64,000 nt of DNA. Source: Legionella qingyii. Its GTDB lineage: Bacteria > Pseudomonadota > Gammaproteobacteria > Legionellales > Legionellaceae. The DNA is taken from positions 11,901 through 75,900 of the forward strand of contig NZ_QHJG01000024.1 in assembly GCF_003184185.1 (NCBI RefSeq), in the 5' to 3' direction. Both the position numbers and the translations under genes were made by a program. Shown here one piece after another: positions 44,637 through 55,960 of the stretch; the stretch's first letter is position 1, and each line of letters starts with the position of its first letter. The notes beneath the pieces are model-generated. The model did no database searches, was not told the DNA's origin, and saw only the letters and a program-made list of their open reading frames with translations.

Positions 44637-45920
44637 TACGGATTCTTTATAAAAAGTTCATCTTCTCCTTGTGATCGTTTTGCTGAGCTAGACCGAACCC
44701 GACTAATATTATTAGTTAAAAATAGATTTTTACGAGCTGAATTTCGAGAGCTAAAATACTAAATACAAAAACTATAATGCTTTAAAAGGTGATTGTTTTT
44801 ACCTGAATTGGTCGAGGATTTTTTAAATTACCTACTTTCTCTTTCATTTTTTGTTTTGTTAGGTTTGATGTAAGGGTACGATAGTTTACCTTATATAGTT
44901 AAACTTTCGCTATCTCAGAATGTCCGATGTGGATAAAGATTTCAAAGACGTGTGCGTCTATAAGTTTTTCGAAAACTACGCCCTCTTGATGAGCTACAGT
45001 TGGTTCCGAGATTTGTTTAACTATCTAGGACCCCATGATGGATAAATTGTGGTCTTGTTTCTCGTCTCATAGCCTAACTTTAGGTATTACCGGATGAAGT
45101 ATTTTTTCCGGCCCAAAAACTAAGGAGGCTTAATTAACGGGTGTTGTTTGGTCCTAAACAGCGCAAATGAAATTTGCGCTTACCACTCGAAAGACGTAAA
45201 CTTGTAAATCCACATGTTCTCCTATTTGTTGCATCTTTTGATCGTGTAAGTAGTTACTTACGTCCACGAGGACATAATCGTCGCCCTCTCTACCTCTATT
45301 TTTTACCATTTAATTAATCATAATTATGAATATCACCTGTAATATTCGGAAGTAACATAAGACACCGTGCAAAAAATCTTATAAATTCACTAGCACCGCA
45401 TCTATAAAGTCTTTGGTTTCACATAAATGCTTCTCGTGGGCCATTTCGTAGACCTGAAAATAGTTTTTTTCAAGTAAATCGCCCCCTATTCGTAGATACC
45501 GTACTTCAAGGACGTGAGCTATAACACGTAGTTCAATTTCGTGAATACTATTCATTATAGTTAAGAGAACTACTTATAGAATTATCATGATTTTGTTTTA
45601 ACAAATCTCTACATAAGTTTTTACTGAATTGAGTTCGGTTCAGACGCTAACGAGTTCGCAAGGTACTACTTGAACATATGCGTTACCTATTTTACTTACC
45701 GAGGAGCAGCTACTGTCTATAACTTCGTAGCGAACTCACGGAGCTAAGTTAGCATTGTTCTATAAGTTTTCTTTTACTTGTTAATTTACCTTGATGTCCT
45801 GCAGATCGGTCATTTAAACGACTGTACTTTCGAGTTTAAGTTCGTTGAGCGCTTTCCGAACCCTATCCTCTACTCCTTTTTCTTTCCTGAGCTCAACTTT
45901 CAAAATTTTTGTGTACAATT
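44637..45920 (+). CDS. Unrecognised protein, possible effector, 427 aa
   Basis: Begins MPKKYFSSRRGTLAKRLDLAWADYN. Soluble, no signal peptide. The mid-region reads WGTTYLTPEQRAEYRIEIHNGLL, FEHLGVQEDKQRRKLAHSSMNAG and LISINTYSGHYKPSLYSVARFLEYLSDRGVDIS, giving a compact globular domain. A helical C-terminal third follows (SKFADMKAQIQATRERLG) and ends in a single Cys. The FI.TYSGHY.P motif with a preceding HSS is suggestive of an enzymatic site, but I recognise no family. Located between a broken pentapeptide gene and mfd. Confidence 0.6.
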
Positions 45921-46149
45921 AATTTTTTGTCTTAATTTAAATAAAGTTGGTCTTACGTACGAAAAGCTTATTAGGGAAACTTCTCTTGTTTGAAAAGAGG
46001 AAGGGAAGTCATAAATAACTTCGGACCACGTCGCTAATACAATTTTAACTAAAAAATAGGTTAGTTAGTAGTTATTAGACGTTAAAATTCTACTTGGTTC
46101 TGTTGTGTATTCCATATTAGCTGTGAAAAATTTAGGCTAACGAATTCGG

Positions 46150-49100
46150 TACGGGTAGTTGTGGAATGAGATGTTTGGCTGTGTCCGGTTTGTTTATACC
46201 CCTGTTGAGGTACCTTCGTCGAATCGTGACCGGGACCGACTTATAACGGTTGTTTGCGGACCTTAATTCAATAACTAACGGGTTCTGTTAGAGTCACGTT
46301 TAGTCAACGTTCGCCTTAATTTAAAGAAAGAGTTGGGGTTATGGGGGGTTCTTAATAACAAAAAAGGACTAACCCTTTGTGAAGGAATACTAGTTAAGAG
46401 CGGTGTAGTCCTGTAGTAAAGACTTGCCAATATATGTAATTCAGCATAAGTTGTTCATTGACTACGTTAACAATAGTGAAGTCGTTCATGTGATTACGTA
46501 TCCGATACAGGCGGACTTAAAAACTTAGTTATACGAAACTACGAATTTCTTCCTGTTTTCGAGCTAAATTGACGAAAAGCATTAGTCAATGTTGTTAGGC
46601 CAATAGTAACACAATTATTTCATGAACTTGTACCTCTCAAACGGAATGCGCCAAGTTAATAGCTACAAATAGGGTACCCAAGACCAAATGGTAAAGCATA
46701 ACTTGAGAAACTACTACTTTAACTTTCAGAGTCCCTCAAACTATGGCTTTGCGTTGCATGTTATCTTTTTTATTTTCTTTAGTTACACAATGGACGTGCT
46801 CTTAAAGGAAATTTACTTGTTTCGGTTGACGAGAAAGCTGCACGAAAATCTCTTAATAAAGGTCCTTTAGGATCGGTCACGGGATAAATACTTCGTTAGT
46901 CACTTCCAGTCAAAGGAAGCCCCTAGCTTATAATAAATGGAAATAAAAAACTTTTTTGGCAATGAAAAAAACTGATAAATGGTCTTTTACGGTTCCAAAC
47001 GAACTAACTTTTATAAGTTTTATTACGTCTTGTTAAGACCGTTCTCAACTTACTCGCGAAACTTGTTTCTGCTATACTATAGTCGTCCGGATAAAATAGA
47101 GGACTTCGTACAAAGTAATTAGGTTAACTTAATAATTGGTTTCGCTTATGTATGCTTGTTGAAGCGAACAAGGTTTTAGGAAGTCTATTTTTTCCACGAC
47201 ATCAATTAAAACTATAAAATGGACCGGGGGTCAACGGATATCTGTCCTTTTGGGTCCTTGGAAACTCAGTTGAAGCACTTATAACACGACTAAGGTGTGC
47301 GGCGATAAATTAACACCAGCTTTCACGACCTGCTGCACTTCACAATGAACTAAATGAGTTTGGTTCACCGTAAAGGCGATTTCATGTTAGAAGTACCATG
47401 CTAAAATAATTACTATGACGAGGCGAGTTGTAGTCGTGACCTCTGGAATAAATACCTACACTTAATTTCGTTTCAGTATAGCGTTAGTAGCAACTCAGAG
47501 TTAATAAACCTCTTGTTTCGTGTGGAGTTTCTGCTCCCTGTGTTTTCTGCTAACTAGGGCTAAATTAATAGGCGCTATACCGGCTCGATGCACAACCGCT
47601 AGGCCATCAGGTAAATGTCAAACCACAGCCTGCAATAGTCCCTAACGTTGTATAGCTTAGGTCGCCGAAAAGGTCACTTAAAAATCAAGAATGGATACGC
47701 CCACTCCTATTTTATATACAGGGACACTGGAGTGAGGTAGAATAATCGGCTATGTGACCCTACCTATCACTCGTACGAGGTAACGTATTTGAGCCAAGAC
47801 TAGTTACCGTTTTTCTTTTCTTCTTCCGGCAACTTTTTTAAGTACTACATCGTTAGCTTAATGACCTAGAGATGCGGTTTGCTCTTCGCGTTGGTCCTAT
47901 AGTTATAGTTTATCTATTGTTACTTATACAATTTAAACGGTCGCGCAAGGGAAAATGTCTCTGAGGGCTAGTTAATGTGCGTTAGCTAGTTTAGTATTGC
48001 CTGTACTTCAGGGGTTCTGGATACCTAGCAAATTAAACACCCCTACATCCAAAACCGTTTTGACTTCAGCGTTACGCACGACGCAAATAACGCCACGTTT
48101 CGTTATTCGTTCAGACGTAAGACCGTGGGTGGTGGGATAACCGACCTGTTGTAAAACTTAGTAAAGCTCTGGCCAAACGACTGAAGGGGTAGTTGTAACT
48201 CAACGAAAGAGCGAAAGCAAGTTTGTTTCTTTGGCTCCGCCAAGAATGACGGAACTTTAGTCCTTGTCAACTATATCAGTATCCTTGTGTATTTAATAAG
48301 GTCTCATTATAACGAAAATTTTTAAATCCCGAAGAGTAATAACTACTTCTTGTAGCGAAACCACAGTTTGTTTTTCTTGTATAGTTTCGCGACGCCTGAG
48401 TACAGCTATAAAATAGGTACTGACGATGGGGTTAGGGCTCTTGTGACTTATACCGATACCGACCTTAGTCCCTATAAAGGGAATACTGATGTGGAGGACG
48501 GTTTGCAGACCGTTAATTTTGGAAAACCGTTCTCTTCTTTCTGTGGTGGTAGGCACTCCGGTAAGATTCTCTTTAAGAATCTCCGCCAGTCCAAAAAAAG
48601 AACGTATTATTACATCTTTGTTAACTTGCTTATACAGTCCTAAACGTTTGTGATCAAGGTCTTCGTTTTTAGGCGTCACGGGTACCTGTTTACGCACTTG
48701 CGCTCAATCTTGCCCATTACAGACTAAAAATAGTGGTGGCAAAATTACACAATCAGACGTGTTGCTAGTAACTTTGTCCATATCTATAAGGATGTCGGTT
48801 GTGTTAATAATAACTAGCGCGCCTATTTAAACCTAATCGGGTTAACGTAGTCAATGCACCTGCGCAACCAGCGAGAGTAGTGGTCCGTATACGGATGAAC
48901 GAATGAGGGGTACTTTTTCATAATTGACGGCTACGTCAGTTTGCAAACCTTCGTTAACATAGTGACCTTCTAGACCCACGCCCTAAGTGTGACCGTTGGG
49001 TACTATACCTTTAAGCGCCCCGTCCACTTGAAAATCCTCTTCTTGTTTCGCCCTTGTACGTCCGTTAACCTAAATTAAATAAATACCTTGACGAACTATT

Positions 49101-49605
49101 TCGTCACGTACTAAATTTTCTTCCTTTTTGTGGTCTTAATAGCCGTGGTTACGTGGTTCCTGGACTCTAGCTAAATGCTTAGTCGCGGTAATAAGGACTT
49201 CTTATGTAAGGGCTATAAGTGTTAGCTGAATAGTACATGTTTGCTTAACGCTTGCGTTTTTCATTTCTTGTCGACGTACTAAATGTTTAACTCTACTAAC
49301 TGGCTAAACCAAATAATGGTGTTGTTCAGTTTGTAGATAATAACTAATGGCTTAATTTTAATTTTCGCCTTGTTTACCCATAAGTTTTTTATTCACGGCC
49401 TCGTGTCGTTCCGTTTGACCTTAAATCACTTTTTGGAAGATAACTAGGACCGCAAAACTAAGTAAATTAAGTTCATGTACGGTTTTCTATAGTTTACCTT
49501 CCTGGTGTCGCGAATGCAAAATTGGACCTGTCATGAAGAAGTCTTCTCGCATAAAAACTTTAGTCGAGAAATGAATTGTTTAATTTACCTCTCTTTTTAT
49601 GGATC
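46150..49605 (+). CDS. mfd: Transcription-repair coupling factor, 1151 aa
   Basis: Starts MPINTLLYKPTQAKQIWGQLHGSSLALALAEYC. The UvrB-homology region is clear: LLFFPDWETLPYDQFSPHQDIISERLYTLSRI and DAIVITSASTLMHRL. The extreme C-terminus is KGPQRLRFNLDSTSSEERIFEISSLLNKLNG. Length agrees with Mfd. It removes stalled RNA polymerase at lesions and recruits UvrA. I decoded both ends; the helicase core was not read in full. Confidence 0.93.
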
Positions 49606-49803
49606 ACTGCACGGTTCCTTACCGCTCTTTACTAAAAACTCTGGAACAACTTATTGACGTTCTTTAACCTACAAGGTAAAAACATTCTGTTAGTCCATTT
49701 GGGGATCTAGCAAAAGTAACTGTCGGGTTTAGTTAATTAACTGTTAGATTAACCAGTTATATTATGTTCAGTAGTAAAAAATTAATTATATCTTCCTTGA
49801 TAA

Positions 49804-50235
49804 TACTAATTCTTAAAAAGAAATTCGAGTAACAATAACGAAAGTTCAAAGCAAGGACCTTAACGTTACCGCCTAGGGTGACGTATACTATAATTACAAA
49901 TAACGGGACGATGAGTTCCTGGTTTGCGACATTGAGTAAAACCTTTGATATATCCACCGATACCGCATCTTATGCATAATAGGGTTTGTGACGTTCATAT
50001 GAAAGCAAGTTGGCCGAGCCAAGTTCTACAAGGGCGATTAAATTATTTGATGCAATTACTAAGTCAATGAATATTGTCACGCAGCCCTTTGTAGTAAACA
50101 TCAATAGTTTCGTTATTAGGACATCTAGGTTCTAAATGGCATCGAATGTGACATTGATTACCATACCCTCCGTGACACGTTCGGGTTAGGTTGTTGAGGT
50201 AGTCACAAGTATAAGGACGACCAAACTCTCCAATT
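49804..50235 (+). CDS. Secreted DUF4949-like small protein, 143 aa
   Basis: Signal peptide MIKNFSLSSLLLLSSFVPGIAMA is followed by a beta-rich domain with two cysteines (YCPATQG and IICSYQS) that could pair. Motifs: HFGNYIGGYGVEYV, VDPRFTVAYTVTNGMGGTV. Resembles the Legionella DUF4949 family, one member of which has been called a hemin-binding protein; that function is not evident from sequence alone. Confidence 0.65.
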
Positions 50236-50356
50236 TACATCGTATGTAGTCATACAGTCCGAAATAATAAGCGCGCGTTCTCCATGGTTTATTTCGGTAA
50301 GTCACTTATCCCGCACTTCCGTTTCGGCTTGGGTCCCTCTTAAAGAGAACCGTTTT

Positions 50357-50384
50357 GGGCCCAAGGCGAAAGTGAAGTGGGTCC
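50357..50384. repeat. CCCGGGT..ACCCAGG hairpin between convergent genes
   Basis: A 28-base element with arms CCCGGGT and ACCCAGG and a GAAGTGAAAGC-type centre (opposite sense) lies in the 165-bp gap between the DUF4949 gene and tldD. It matches the widespread GGGTGAA..GAAACCCGGG extragenic palindrome and shares CCCGGGTTCCGCTTT with the repeat at 30095. Confidence 0.55.
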
Positions 50385-50400
50385 GACGATTTCTGGGCTA

Positions 50401-51843
50401 AATTGAACAAGGTGGATGACAGTTACGTAGCTAAAAGTTTCATCCAACAGGGTGAGGCTGACCTTGCCTAACAGGCAGAAATGGCGTTTGTGGATAAGGG
50501 GCTAGGTTAGGGTTTAGTAAAGGTTAGTACGACTAAAAAAAGTAGTGTAGGCCAGGTAACGGTTAGTCACACCGGGGAAACTGACCACGTCATTAAAAAG
50601 GTAAGAGTTACTCTATACGAAGCGAACGTCTTTTATGTTTAACCGGACTCCATTATAGTTGAACTGGTGGTGGTTTTAATTGACGCATATTTGGTGCAAC
50701 ATGTCTTGCTTATTAAAGAAGTCCCAGTACGACAGGACGGTTGTATATCCATAATCAGTAGGACCCGTATCCATGTACACGTATTCTGAGTGCTGCTGTC
50801 AATGGGCATCTAAAGTATGGGTAGTTAAACCGCAAATCAAACAGAACGTACATTAAGTGGTTTTGTGGTAAGAGTTAGTTCCACCACGTGACTCTACCTC
50901 AAGGGAGTAGTAGATACCAATACCTTGGTGCAGACAGAAAGTTTCATGGTAGTAGTTGATGTCATTGAGGACCACGACGCTGAACAACTGGTTATGCCGG
51001 TCTTTTACGTCTATTAGGAAACGCTAATTTTAGAGGAAGGTTTGGTACAGGATGTCGAAGTACGTTATTTTGTGGGCCGGTGGGGCCTGGGTTTTGGTGT
51101 CCGTAACAAGGACGACCACGTCCAACACGAAGGTCTAATTAGTTTCGGAGTGCATGGCGAAGTGCTCGTATTGAATTCCGTAAAAGAAAAAGTACTTTCA
51201 TTCTTATTCCATGGGACGGTGGCGGTGGTCTCGCACGTCTAAGGGAAGAAGGTAAAAACAGAAGATGCTATTGCGAATGCAACTATGAGTGGTCGCCAGA
51301 TTGTAGTCGCTAGTAGACAGGCACGTAAGGTCGTTGGTAGTGTTGAAGTATCGTCGGCGAATTACTTCGTAATTGGACTTAATGTGCTCCTAGTTAAGCT
51401 GCTCGAAGAAATAGTTAACGAAGATTATTTCGTTAAAAAAGAACGAACGAGTACGGGAGTTAACCTAAATTTGGAACCATCGCTGAATGTCGGCGAGGAA
51501 AATGGACCTACCTAACTCAACCAAACCTCGGTCAGTCACGTTATCTTGCACGACGTAGCCGTCGAGCGTTGTAACTTCCATTATTTTACAGTAGTGTTAT
51601 TCGTTTAGGACAAAATAGTGGTGATTGGCGCGCTTAGGGATGAGGAGATAGATCCCTTATCGAGGGCGAAAAGTGATGGCTTAGAAGGTTTATGGTTCTA
51701 AGTATTGACGTTGAAACTTTTATTTCTAGACGTAGTAGTTATACTACTACGTAGTAGCAAAATTTATTAAAAAGATATGGGCAAAGTAGGTCACGACGTC
51801 CTCGATCATTTTAGAAAAAACGACATCATTCCCGAAGACAGTA
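50401..51843 (-). CDS. tldD: Metalloprotease subunit TldD, 480 aa
   Basis: AAGGTAATTAA precedes the ATG; the N-terminus is MTEALTTAKKILLAPAALDE. The C-terminal half carries [66 protein letters not shown], the strongly conserved TldD closing segment. With TldE/PmbA it forms a zinc protease that trims unfolded peptides. Gene order nitrilase-tldD is a common proteobacterial pairing. Confidence 0.93.
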
Positions 51844-51908
51844 AATTAATGGAATTTATTTATTTTTATCACAGATAACCAAAAACAATAGTTTTTTATC
51901 ATAGATGA

Positions 51909-52718
51909 AATATTCAAATTATGTACTACAAGATATGTCCCCTTAAAAGCCGCATAAAGGGAAACTAAAAGATTTAGTTATAGACGACAGTGATGAGGTC
52001 ATGGGTAAAGAAAAACTCTTTCATGAAAAGGGGTTCCTAGTTGTTAGTACGATACTGGTTTTCATGAAGCAGGTAAAAGTACAGAGGGGGGAACTAAACG
52101 ACGGTTCTGCATTGTATTTAAAAGATACCGAGAACGATCATTATTATGGAGGGTCACGCGGTGTGGACACTACCAGCATTTACGTCTTCCTTGGCATTTA
52201 TTGACGCGAGGAACGTTGTAGTTGACAACTATGTCGAGACCCTTTGCATGTAGTATTGTTTGGCAATTAGGATAAAAAGGTTGACCTCACAGTTGTTCTC
52301 GGTCGAGTACGGGCGCAAGTTACCTGTAACTGAGAACCATACGAAGTAAACTACTCTGCAAGTGTAGTTTATTTACTTAGAATAGTATTGCTCGATGTGT
52401 GAACGGAACACGTAGTATATGGTCCGTTGACCGCGCATGAAACCTTGGACTTGAAAATTCTCCATATCAGGGCCGTTAATGGGTGTTTGGATTAAAAAAA
52501 CGGTTAACTGAGTAAAAAACAACCTACCCTGGCAGAGGTATGTGAAGCGGTTAGACATTAAATAGACAAAGTACTTTAGGGTACTTGCGTTTTAAAAGTC
52601 CGTTATGATGATCGAGTCGAACGAGAAGTGCTCGCACCTAGTAATTAAAAAGATGAACAACGTTCAACAGTCGCTGTAGACGACTTCTTTGGTAAACATG
52701 ATTACGACGGGCACGGTA
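51909..52718 (-). CDS. Carbon-nitrogen hydrolase (nitrilase superfamily), 269 aa
   Basis: Starts MARAALVQMVSSADVADNLQQVE, where LVQM is the typical first strand, and ends SQKEMGTGVVTADIDLENQREIRRKFPCIEHH, the family's closing strand and helix. Length is right for the NIT1/YbeM-type amidase that precedes tldD in many gammaproteobacteria. I did not decode the catalytic Glu-Lys-Cys region. The usual upstream yhdP gene is not here. Confidence 0.85.
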
Positions 52719-53019
52719 TTATTTAGGATTTTAAATCCTGTAGTTTTTACAGCTTTAAAAAGGTATTGGACTCATATACCGCGTGGCGGTTTGGGACTAA
52801 TCACTATACTTAGCCAATTGGGCCTACGGATGCTTGAGAAGGACAAATGCTATTAGTCTTGCCGTTATTGGTGAGATGAACAAGATAGTTTTAAATAAAT
52901 ATTATGATGATATCATGACATCTTGGAGTTTTGTTTTTATTAAGCAAAATTTGAACTTTATACCCTTTGACGGGGTATCTATACGATCTGAATTATATTT
53001 TTATCTCCTCGAGATTTGT
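52719..53019. promoter_or_regulatory. Divergent intergenic region
   Basis: These 301 bp separate the leftward nitrilase gene and the rightward Bax-inhibitor-like gene. All leftward frames here hit stops within about 60 codons and none resembles yhdP. Promoters for both genes must lie here but were not resolved. Confidence 0.4.
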
Positions 53020-53694
53020 TACTTGGCTTTATTACAGTGATATGAATGCGCTTCGGTACTTAGACGCGAAAGCTCGTTATTTCATGACGCATTGTGGATA
53101 GATAATGATTCAGACTGTAAGAACAAGTCACGTCCATACCGTCAAAATAGAGAATGTTCACCGCGTGCGGGATACTTGGGATAAGACTACTATCAGCCGC
53201 AAATACCAAATTACAAAAACTGAGTTCGTAATGCTTTATCGCAAACCCCTGATCAGTCACAAAAACGGAAGTGACCTAAGGACCCAATATGGAATCCAGG
53301 ACACGAATTAAAAATATAGTCGGTGAAATGATTGCCGGGTGTTTATTAACGTTGACGGAATCCACCATGTCCCTAGTAAAAGAAACGTAATAGGCCAATG
53401 CGTAATTGCTGATTTTTTCTGAAATCAAAGAATCCACCTAAAGAAAAACAACCACATTACCAACGAAATAATCGTTACTATCGTCCTTAAAAGTAAGTCT
53501 ACGGGCGGAATGTTAATCAGTAAAGTCGATAAAAATATGAATAAAGAAGTCCTAATTAAGAGTACGTTTGCTCACGTTAATAAGTACTTCCACTTTGCTT
53601 AATGTAAAGCCGATGTCATCCGGAAAAACATAGTTAAATATTGAACAAGCAGTCGAACGAGTTATATGATTCACGTAAAAGTCCGGCGCTGATC
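53020..53694 (+). CDS. Bax inhibitor-1/YccA family membrane protein, 224 aa
   Basis: GAGGAGCTC precedes the ATG. N-terminal NKVLRNTYLLLSLTFLFSAGMA is the family hallmark. Seven hydrophobic helices follow, including ILMIVGVYGLMFL, SVWGLVSVFAFTGF, FTNGPQIIATALGGTGIIFFALSGYAL and FSFLGGFLFVGVMVALLAM. It ends GLFVSIYNLFVSLLNILSAFSGRD, with the C-terminal Asp typical of YccA/TMBIM proteins. Probably an inner membrane pH-sensitive calcium-leak or FtsH-linked protein. Confidence 0.92.
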
Positions 53695-53714
53695 AATAGC
53701 AAGAGGAGATGGAC

Positions 53715-53747
53715 TTAGGGCCAATTCAAAAACGGCCCTAAAAAAAA
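53715..53747 (+). terminator. Rho-independent terminator
   Basis: Stem AATCCCGG / CCGGGATT with an 11-base loop, followed by a run of T, about 20 bases after the Bax-inhibitor-like stop codon. A textbook intrinsic terminator when read in the corrected polarity, and not one in the printed polarity. Confidence 0.9.
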
Positions 53748-53935
53748 TCACCGATCCAATTCAGGCTTTAGCGTTTGACGAAGTTATATTTGCACCCACT
53801 TTTCCTTACATTGGGCTCGCAAGGACAGTGGTTAAAGAACAAACAAGTTCAATCGTTTTTACCAGTTTCGTAAGAAAGGTTTTATGCTATCGTAATGAAC
53901 ACATTTATTTAACTACTGAATTTCAACTCTTTTCA

Positions 53936-54784
53936 TACTTAATATTCATGGTTAATCTTTTTCATTAACTCAAATAACCGTTTGTAGAACTACTTTTCGA
54001 ACTAAACCACGTTAATTCGTTCTAACGGACGAAAAGATTTATAGTAAAAGTAGCAAATAAATGACGAATATGTCCAGATAGTGATGTTGTCATATAAGCA
54101 ACCGAAGCGGATTTTGCCCGTCGGGTAGTTAATTAACAATTATTCCTATTTTGGTAAGAACTTTAACGTTATTTACGCCCTAAGCTTAGGGTACTTCGGA
54201 AATGAGCACACAAATTTGTTCGAACACCAGACTCGGGTTCACTTAAATCTAACGTAAGTTTAACCCCAAGAACCCTTTTAGGTGGCATAAAAAACGGCTT
54301 TGTTCCATTATAGTTGTACTTACATAATTAGTTTCTATATGGTCGCTTTGCAAACCGCCATAAACTTGTAGCTCCAAGTGGACGTTGTAACCCGCTCTCA
54401 CAGTTATTCAATTAAGTAACCCGTTTTAGAGTTAGTTATTTGGATTTTGGTTTTCGTCCCCTTCGCAAACCTAAACGAATACTGCTGGGCTTTCATTGGT
54501 TAGGACGTCTAAAAGCAAAACTGAATCCTTAATGACATGGTCTCGTTTATTTTTAACTTCCCGTATAGTAACTTTTCATAGAGGGACGTCCTGCAATACG
54601 ACACCGTCATGTATTCCCAAGTGCTCTACGGTAACCCCTGTGACAGATATCAAATATAGCACTGACCAATGGATTAAGCCCACTTGTCAATCCACTGAAT
54701 GGGACATATAAAACGATAATGTTGAAACTGGTACTTCACCGACTTTGTCTCGACGAATGTCTCACAACCGACAATAATTTTATT
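53936..54784 (+). CDS. AraC-family regulator with GyrI-like effector domain, 282 aa
   Basis: The DNA-binding part comes first: MNYKYQLEKVIEFIGKHLDEKLDLVQLSKIACFSKYHFHRLF and LSLQQYIRWLRLKRAA, then the second helix-turn-helix ILEIAINAGFESHEAFTRVFKQ with SPSEFR. The C-terminal GyrI/Rob-like ligand domain starts MNVLIKDIPAKRLAVFEHRGSP and ends TELLTECWLLLK. This Rob/SoxS-type layout (HTH then ligand sensor) usually controls responses to small hydrophobic compounds. Confidence 0.92.
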
Positions 54785-54845
54785 GACGAGTACTATAATT
54801 CTAGACAACTGTTAACGAAGTAATCAGATGCAAAGCGCGAAATAC

Positions 54846-54882
54846 GGACTTTCTACCAGGTTTTTTCACTGGTAGAGAGTCC
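54846..54882. terminator. Hairpin between convergent araC-type gene and korB
   Basis: Arms CCTGA-AGATGGTC and GACCATCT-TCAGG, with one mismatch, enclose CAAAAAAGT. It lies in the 207-bp gap between convergent stops and could stop either transcript. The rest of the gap shows no gene. Confidence 0.6.
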
Positions 54883-54991
54883 TAGTTTGGTGCCCTGCAA
54901 ACTTATCTTTATCTGACCAAAAGTCTCTACGCATCTTCTAAGGCATTATTTAAGGGCCCCATGCAGAACACGGAAGTAGGTTCGATACTCG

Positions 54992-55960
54992 AATTGAGAC
55001 AACGGTTCACCGAAAACGGGACTTATCTAGTCCATTCAGTAAACGTCAGAAAAAATGAAGAACTCCATCTCATTTGTTTAGGGCTCAAAAAACTATTATG
55101 TGTGGGTTTCCTTGACCTATTAGTCCTTTTCTATTTCTTCGTTCAGCGTAGCGGTGTCGTTTCAATGAACCTAGTACAGCTATTTATGGCTGTAGAAGAC
55201 GTCTTTGCGACCACTTGAGAAGAGGGAAATGTACGTTACGAAAGAGAAAAACGCGTGGTATTTCGTTTCCAACAGGAAGAAGGTTATAGTGGCACAAGAG
55301 CCGCGCTAACGAAAATTCGCGTTTGAGCAGTTTTCGTGGTACTAACTTTTATAATGTTAGGACTATTTAAAGGTGTTTTCTTGTCGGAACCACAAGGACG
55401 CGAAAGAAATTATACCAAGGGTTTACTTACCCCAGAAACAGATGACGAGCTCGATATTTTGATCGTGGGCGTCGATTTCGGTTTCATTCACCTAAGTGAC
55501 CAAGTAATCGGTGGGGAGAACCGCTCCAAAATCAGTGAACCGGAAAGACACTTCATCCACTTTTAACAGGAAATCAATTAGGTATATGGACTAATAATTT
55601 ATTATTTTATAAGTGCAAATGTAATGCCGCATTTTATACCTAGTCTACTAATGGTGGTTATGAATTTCGTAGGGGTAGAGGTCATTAATGGGTGTGTGTG
55701 TCTAGTAGGGAGTCGCGAAAATTAGGACAACGTTGGCGTCAACGAGCTGGTACTTACCATACTTTCGGTATTCACAAGTACATTATTCCGTTAGCCGGAC
55801 GTGTTGGATAAGGCCTTTATTTCTGTACGACAAGACCACCATTGGGGTTTAGTCCGTTGTAAAAAACGTTCCGGTAGTTTTAACGTATTAGTGGTGTCGG
55901 ACCTGTGGTCGCTTGAAGTAAACGTAATCGTTTTAGAAGCGCAAATATCAACAACAAGTA
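54992..55960 (-). CDS. korB: 2-oxoacid:ferredoxin oxidoreductase beta subunit (KorB-like), 322 aa
   Basis: Starts MNNNYKREDFANANEVRWCPGCGDYAILMALQKMLPDLG; CPGCGD is the iron-sulfur/TPP-domain signature of KorB. The C-terminal part reads EDVGIYRHDPSNFAVAMRLASLSFPDYPVPLGVYYQ. It pairs with korA, whose end it overlaps by 17 bases. The pair oxidatively decarboxylates a 2-oxoacid, probably 2-oxoglutarate, with ferredoxin as acceptor. Confidence 0.88.

Noticed and set aside
52742..53019. A yhdP remnant upstream of the nitrilase gene
   Set aside because: Gene order in relatives suggested it, but all leftward frames contain early stops and no YhdP-like sequence.
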